Assembly: GCA_038320345.1 (NCBI GenBank)
Contig: JBBQED010000011.1
Span: 1-64,000 of the forward strand
Reading direction: 5' to 3'
Length of the DNA: 64,000 nt
Source: JBBQED01 sp038320345
GTDB taxonomy: Bacteria; Bacteroidota; Bacteroidia; AKYH767-A; OLB10
Shown here piece by piece: positions 60,582 through 64,000 of this stretch (within the stretch, counting starts at the first letter, position 1; every line of letters begins with the position of its first letter). The notes beneath the pieces are model-generated. The model was not told the origin of the DNA, searched no databases, and saw only the letters and a list, made by a program, of their open reading frames with translations. The position numbers and the translations under genes were made by a program.

Positions 60582-63491
60582 ATGCCAGTAAATAAAGACG
60601 TTTCAAAACTCGACCCTCGTCAGTTTATCATCATTAAAGGTGCTGCAATGCACAATCTGAAAAAGATTGATGTTGCAATTCCTCGTAACCATTTTGTAGT
60701 TATAACAGGCTTAAGTGGTTCCGGCAAAAGTTCTCTTGCCTTCGATACGCTTTATGCAGAAGGTCAACGTCGATATGTAGAAAGTTTATCTGCATATGCC
60801 CGTCAATTTATTGGTCGTATGGATAAACCCGAGGTAGATTATATTCTCGGTATTGCTCCTGCCATTGCCATTCAACAAAAAGTAAATACCAGAAATCCGC
60901 GTTCAACAGTTGGTACCAGTACAGAAATATATGATTATCTGAAGTTGCTTTTTGCAAGGATTGGGAAAACATATTCTCCTGTGTCAGGTCTTCCGGTAAA
61001 AAAGGATACTGTAGCGGATATCGTAGACTTCATTGCGTCAAGCAAGAAAGGACGATTTATGATTAGTACACCGCTAATGCGTTTTCCAGGTAGAGCCTTG
61101 AATGATGATTTAGGAATACTCTTACAAAAAGGATTTAACCGTTTGTTGGTGGATGGAAAAGTTCGGGATATAGAAGAAGAACTTACGAGTCCAATAATAC
61201 CTGAACCTGAAAAGCCAAAGCCTGCACGTGGGCGAAAGCCTAAAATTCAAGAGACAGAAGCTGCTGTTGTTGTTGCTCATCCTGTTTATCAATTGCTGAT
61301 TGATCGTGTTGCGATAGATGGCCAACCAGAAGACGAATTACTGGCAAGAATTGCGGATTCGGTTCAAACTGCTTTTAGCGAAGGGCAAGGAACCTGTATG
61401 GTGCACAAAATAGAAAGTGATGGAAGTTTCAAGACCTCACATTTTTCGAATCGATTCGAGCTCGACAATATACTCTTTGAAGAGCCAAGTGTTCATCTCT
61501 TCAGTTTTAATAATCCTTACGGAGCTTGTCGTAAGTGTGAAGGTTTTGGTTCGGTGATTGGGATTGATGAAGATCTCGTAGTCCCAGATAAAAGTCTTTC
61601 GATTTATGATGGTGCCATCGTGAGTTGGAGAGGAGAGAAAATGAAAGAGTGGAATGATAAGCTTGTTATGAATGCTTATAAATTTGATTTCCCTATTCAT
61701 AAACCTTACTTCGAATTAAATGAATCCGACAAGGATTTACTCTGGAAAGGAAATCAGTATTTCAAAGGTTTAGATGAGTTCTTTAAATACCTCGAAGAGC
61801 AGACTTATAAAATTCAGTATCGGGTAATGTTATCTCGTTACCGAGGTAAAACAATTTGCCCGGAATGTAAAGGTACACGTCTTAGAAAGGATGCTAATTA
61901 TGTGAAAGTAGGAGGAAGGTCTATCAGCGAAGTGGTGTTATCTCCAGTGAGCGACAATCTTGTTTTCTTCCGTGATCTGAATTTGGATGTTCAAGATGCG
62001 AAGATTGCAAAGCGACTGCTTGCAGAAATCATGAACCGATTACAATTTCTAGATGATGTAGGTTTAGGATATCTTACGTTGAATCGTTTGTCGAATAGTT
62101 TATCGGGAGGTGAATCACAACGCATCAATCTCGCAACTTCATTGGGAAGTACTTTAGTTGGATCCATGTACATTCTGGATGAACCTAGTATTGGTTTACA
62201 TCCACGCGATACGCAACGATTGATTAAAGTTTTAAAATCCCTTCAAAAAGTGGGTAATACTTTGATCGTTGTTGAGCATGACGAAGAAATCATGCGTGCA
62301 GCAGATCAGCTGATAGATATTGGCCCCAGAGCCGGAATTCATGGAGGAGAATTAGTATTCCAAGGTACCATTCCTGATTTAGAGAAACAGAGTAATAGTC
62401 TTACAGCACAGTATTTAACTGGAAAAGATAAGATCCCCGTTCCCGCTCAACGTCGTAAATGGAAGAAATTCATAGGGATCAATGGTGCGCGTGAGAATAA
62501 TCTCAAACATGTCAATGTCCAGTTCCCGATGGGAATTATGACTGTAGTTACAGGAGTTAGTGGGTCAGGAAAAACATCACTGGTTAAGAAAATATTATAT
62601 CCGGCTATCAAAAAAATAATGGGTGGCTACGGAGAATCTACAGGTAATTTCGATCGCCTAGACGGAAATTATCTTGAAGTGACAGGAGCGGAAATGGTCG
62701 ATCAGAATCCGATTGGGAAGTCATCACGTTCTAATCCGGTTACGTATATCAAAGCGTATGATGAAATCCGTCAACTCTATGCCGATCTTCCATTATCAAG
62801 GACCAGAGGGTTAAAGCCTTCACATTTTTCGTTCAATGTTGAGGGAGGAAGATGTGAAATGTGTCAGGGTGAAGGAATGATTACCGTTGAGATGCAGTTC
62901 ATGGCGGATATTCATTTGAAATGCGATCAATGTAAAGGGCGCCGATTCAAAGAAGAAATTCTTGCGGTTGAATATAGAGGCAAAAGTATTTTTGATGTGT
63001 TGGAAATGACGGTGGAGGAAACGTTGGATTTTTTCGATGACTCTGCAGGGCCTTCCAAGTATCATCCTTTGCATCACAAAATATGTAATAAAGTACAACC
63101 ATTGGCCGATGTGGGATTGAGTTATATAAAACTGGGACAGTCATCGAGTACCTTAAGTGGAGGAGAAGCACAGCGCATTAAATTGGCTTCCTTCCTTGGA
63201 AAAGGGAGTCAGGCAAGTAATACTTTATTCGTCTTTGATGAACCTACAACAGGTTTGCATTTTCATGATATCCGTAAGTTACTCGATGCATTTAATGCGT
63301 TGGTAAAAAACGGAAATACACTGGTGGTGATAGAGCATAATCTGGAAGTAATTAAATGTGCCGACTGGATCATTGACTTAGGACCTGAAGGAGGAAATAA
63401 CGGAGGTCATATTATCTTTGAAGGTACTCCGGAACAAATGGTGAAGAGTGAAGCTTCCTTGACAGGAAAATTCCTAAAAGATAAATTATAA
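60582..63491 (+). CDS. uvrA: UvrA-family excinuclease ATPase, half zinc finger 1
   Basis: The 969-residue protein has the two ABC modules of UvrA, the damage sensor of nucleotide excision repair: GLSGSGKSSLAFDTLYAEGQ, LSGGESQRINLATSLGS, GVSGSGKTSLV and LSGGEAQRIKLASFLGKG. The second zinc finger is complete (CEMCQGEG and CDQCKGRR). The first zinc finger lacks its leading CxxC pair: the region reads SHFSNRFELDNIL before SFNNPYGACRKCEG. A Pro/Lys/Glu-rich insert of about 25 residues lies in the UvrB-binding region. It may be the second UvrA paralogue of Bacteroidota. Confidence 0.88.
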   Translation: MPVNKDVSKLDPRQFIIIKGAAMHNLKKIDVAIPRNHFVVITGLSGSGKSSLAFDTLYAEGQRRYVESLSAYARQFIGRMDKPEVDYILGIAPAIAIQQKVNTRNPRSTVGTSTEIYDYLKLLFARIGKTYSPVSGLPVKKDTVADIVDFIASSKKGRFMISTPLMRFPGRALNDDLGILLQKGFNRLLVDGKVRDIEEELTSPIIPEPEKPKPARGRKPKIQETEAAVVVAHPVYQLLIDRVAIDGQPEDELLARIADSVQTAFSEGQGTCMVHKIESDGSFKTSHFSNRFELDNILFEEPSVHLFSFNNPYGACRKCEGFGSVIGIDEDLVVPDKSLSIYDGAIVSWRGEKMKEWNDKLVMNAYKFDFPIHKPYFELNESDKDLLWKGNQYFKGLDEFFKYLEEQTYKIQYRVMLSRYRGKTICPECKGTRLRKDANYVKVGGRSISEVVLSPVSDNLVFFRDLNLDVQDAKIAKRLLAEIMNRLQFLDDVGLGYLTLNRLSNSLSGGESQRINLATSLGSTLVGSMYILDEPSIGLHPRDTQRLIKVLKSLQKVGNTLIVVEHDEEIMRAADQLIDIGPRAGIHGGELVFQGTIPDLEKQSNSLTAQYLTGKDKIPVPAQRRKWKKFIGINGARENNLKHVNVQFPMGIMTVVTGVSGSGKTSLVKKILYPAIKKIMGGYGESTGNFDRLDGNYLEVTGAEMVDQNPIGKSSRSNPVTYIKAYDEIRQLYADLPLSRTRGLKPSHFSFNVEGGRCEMCQGEGMITVEMQFMADIHLKCDQCKGRRFKEEILAVEYRGKSIFDVLEMTVEETLDFFDDSAGPSKYHPLHHKICNKVQPLADVGLSYIKLGQSSSTLSGGEAQRIKLASFLGKGSQASNTLFVFDEPTTGLHFHDIRKLLDAFNALVKNGNTLVVIEHNLEVIKCADWIIDLGPEGGNNGGHIIFEGTPEQMVKSEASLTGKFLKDKL

Positions 63492-63512
63492 TTTTCCAGA
63501 TAACTTTAGCGA

Positions 63513-64000
63513 ATGTTAACAGCCATATTGATCATTCTGATTTCCTCTTTTGCATTTGAACGCTATTTGGAGTGGCTCAATACGAAGAACTGGAGCGATA
63601 CATTGCCTGAAGCCTTAGAAGGTTTGTACAATGAGGAAGAGTATAAAAAAGCTCAACAATACGATCGCGCAAAACAAAAAGTATCTAAGATTGGAAGTGC
63701 ATTTTCTCTTGTTTTAATGATTGTTTTCCTGATTTCAGGTTCTTTTGCCTTGCTGGATACATGGACGCATCACCAAACTACAGATCTGATGTTTCAAGCA
63801 CTTTTGTTTTTTGGGATATTGGCCTTGCTCTCTGATATTCTGCAAATGCCATTTGAAATATACAATACGTTTGTGGTTGAAGAACACTTTGGATTCAACC
63901 GATCTACCATTGGAATTTTCTTCAGAGATAAAATAAAAGGCTATGTCTTGGCTATTTTACTTGGAGGAAGTATGCTCTCGCTCTTTGTTTTGTTTTATCA
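63513..64000 (+). CDS. M48 family peptidase (Ste24-like), 5' part
   Basis: The frame starts at ATG 63513 and runs off the right edge after 162 codons. The visible part has several membrane helices and the family N-terminal pattern: LNTKNWSDTLPEALEGLY, then YKKAQQYDRAKQK and VVEEHFGFNRSTIGIFFRD. This is the CAAX protease/Ste24 N-terminal domain. The zinc motif HExxH would lie beyond the window. The start is 21 bases after the UvrA stop, so the two genes may be co-transcribed. Confidence 0.88.
   Translation, partial: MLTAILIILISSFAFERYLEWLNTKNWSDTLPEALEGLYNEEEYKKAQQYDRAKQKVSKIGSAFSLVLMIVFLISGSFALLDTWTHHQTTDLMFQALLFFGILALLSDILQMPFEIYNTFVVEEHFGFNRSTIGIFFRDKIKGYVLAILLGGSMLSLFVLFY

Noticed and set aside
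61122..63171. Several minus-strand frames inside the UvrA-family gene
   Set aside because: All are shadows of a well-conserved 969-residue frame.

Overview
The window comes from an AT-rich member of the Bacteroidota. The evidence is a set of large secreted proteins ending in the type IX secretion (T9SS) C-terminal sorting domain, a TonB receptor with a carboxypeptidase-like N-terminal domain, several TAnnTTTG-type -7 promoter boxes, and few Shine-Dalgarno sequences. The genus cannot be named from the sequence. No rRNA, tRNA, CRISPR array, insertion sequence or phage gene was seen.

Layout. 1-6680: a flippase fragment, RNase HII, a GNAT acetyltransferase and two T9SS cargo proteins around a small secreted protein. 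6851-8077: queA. 8162-17318: a copper/heavy-metal island, described below. 17520-20584: a TylF-like methyltransferase, an SGNH-like membrane protein and an acetyl-CoA hydrolase/transferase family protein. 20732-32240: a cold-shock protein, two RhlE-type DEAD-box helicases, an LpxL-like acyltransferase, a very large M4 metallopeptidase, a P-loop kinase, a YbiT-like ABC-F protein, a lipoprotein cytochrome c and an Hsp15-like S4 protein. 32342-41631: a DUF4153 membrane protein, two more T9SS proteins (one a PNGase F relative), a ZIP transporter, a methyltransferase and CorA. 41618-51221: PriA, a TonB receptor, a YwqK-like repeat protein and a multi-PAS histidine kinase. 51191-57348: a minus-strand block with the NifU C-terminal domain, Mrp, DUF6580, AroE, DedA, rhodanese, phosphosulfolactate synthase-like and TPR genes. 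57528-64000: a Rossmann protein, a small secreted repeat protein, two thioredoxin-fold proteins, a UvrA-family protein and a partial M48 protease.

The copper island is the most system-like part. A tightly packed minus-strand operon (16141 to 12197) encodes a T9SS thioredoxin-fold protein, a second T9SS protein, a T9SS multicopper oxidase, a tiny metal-binding lipoprotein and an AraC regulator with an N-terminal HMA-like CxxC domain. Downstream lie an HMA-MauE/DoxX membrane protein and a DUF3347 lipoprotein. These two share a 12-base motif in their upstream regions. A second multicopper oxidase, carrying a CopB-like outer-membrane extension, follows. Two divergent HYC_CC_PP proteins flank the operon. 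The likely job is copper oxidation and sequestration at the cell surface and in the periplasm under a metal-sensing regulator. That is an inference from domains and context.

A second item of interest is the small secreted protein at 58548-59123. It has three repeats resembling the segment before the plug of TonB receptors, and a perfect 9-bp inverted repeat sits over its predicted -33 box.

Where TTG or GTG would give the longest frame, the start was moved to an in-frame ATG if an ATG fitted better. Two genes (priA and the second rhlE) appear to need TTG.
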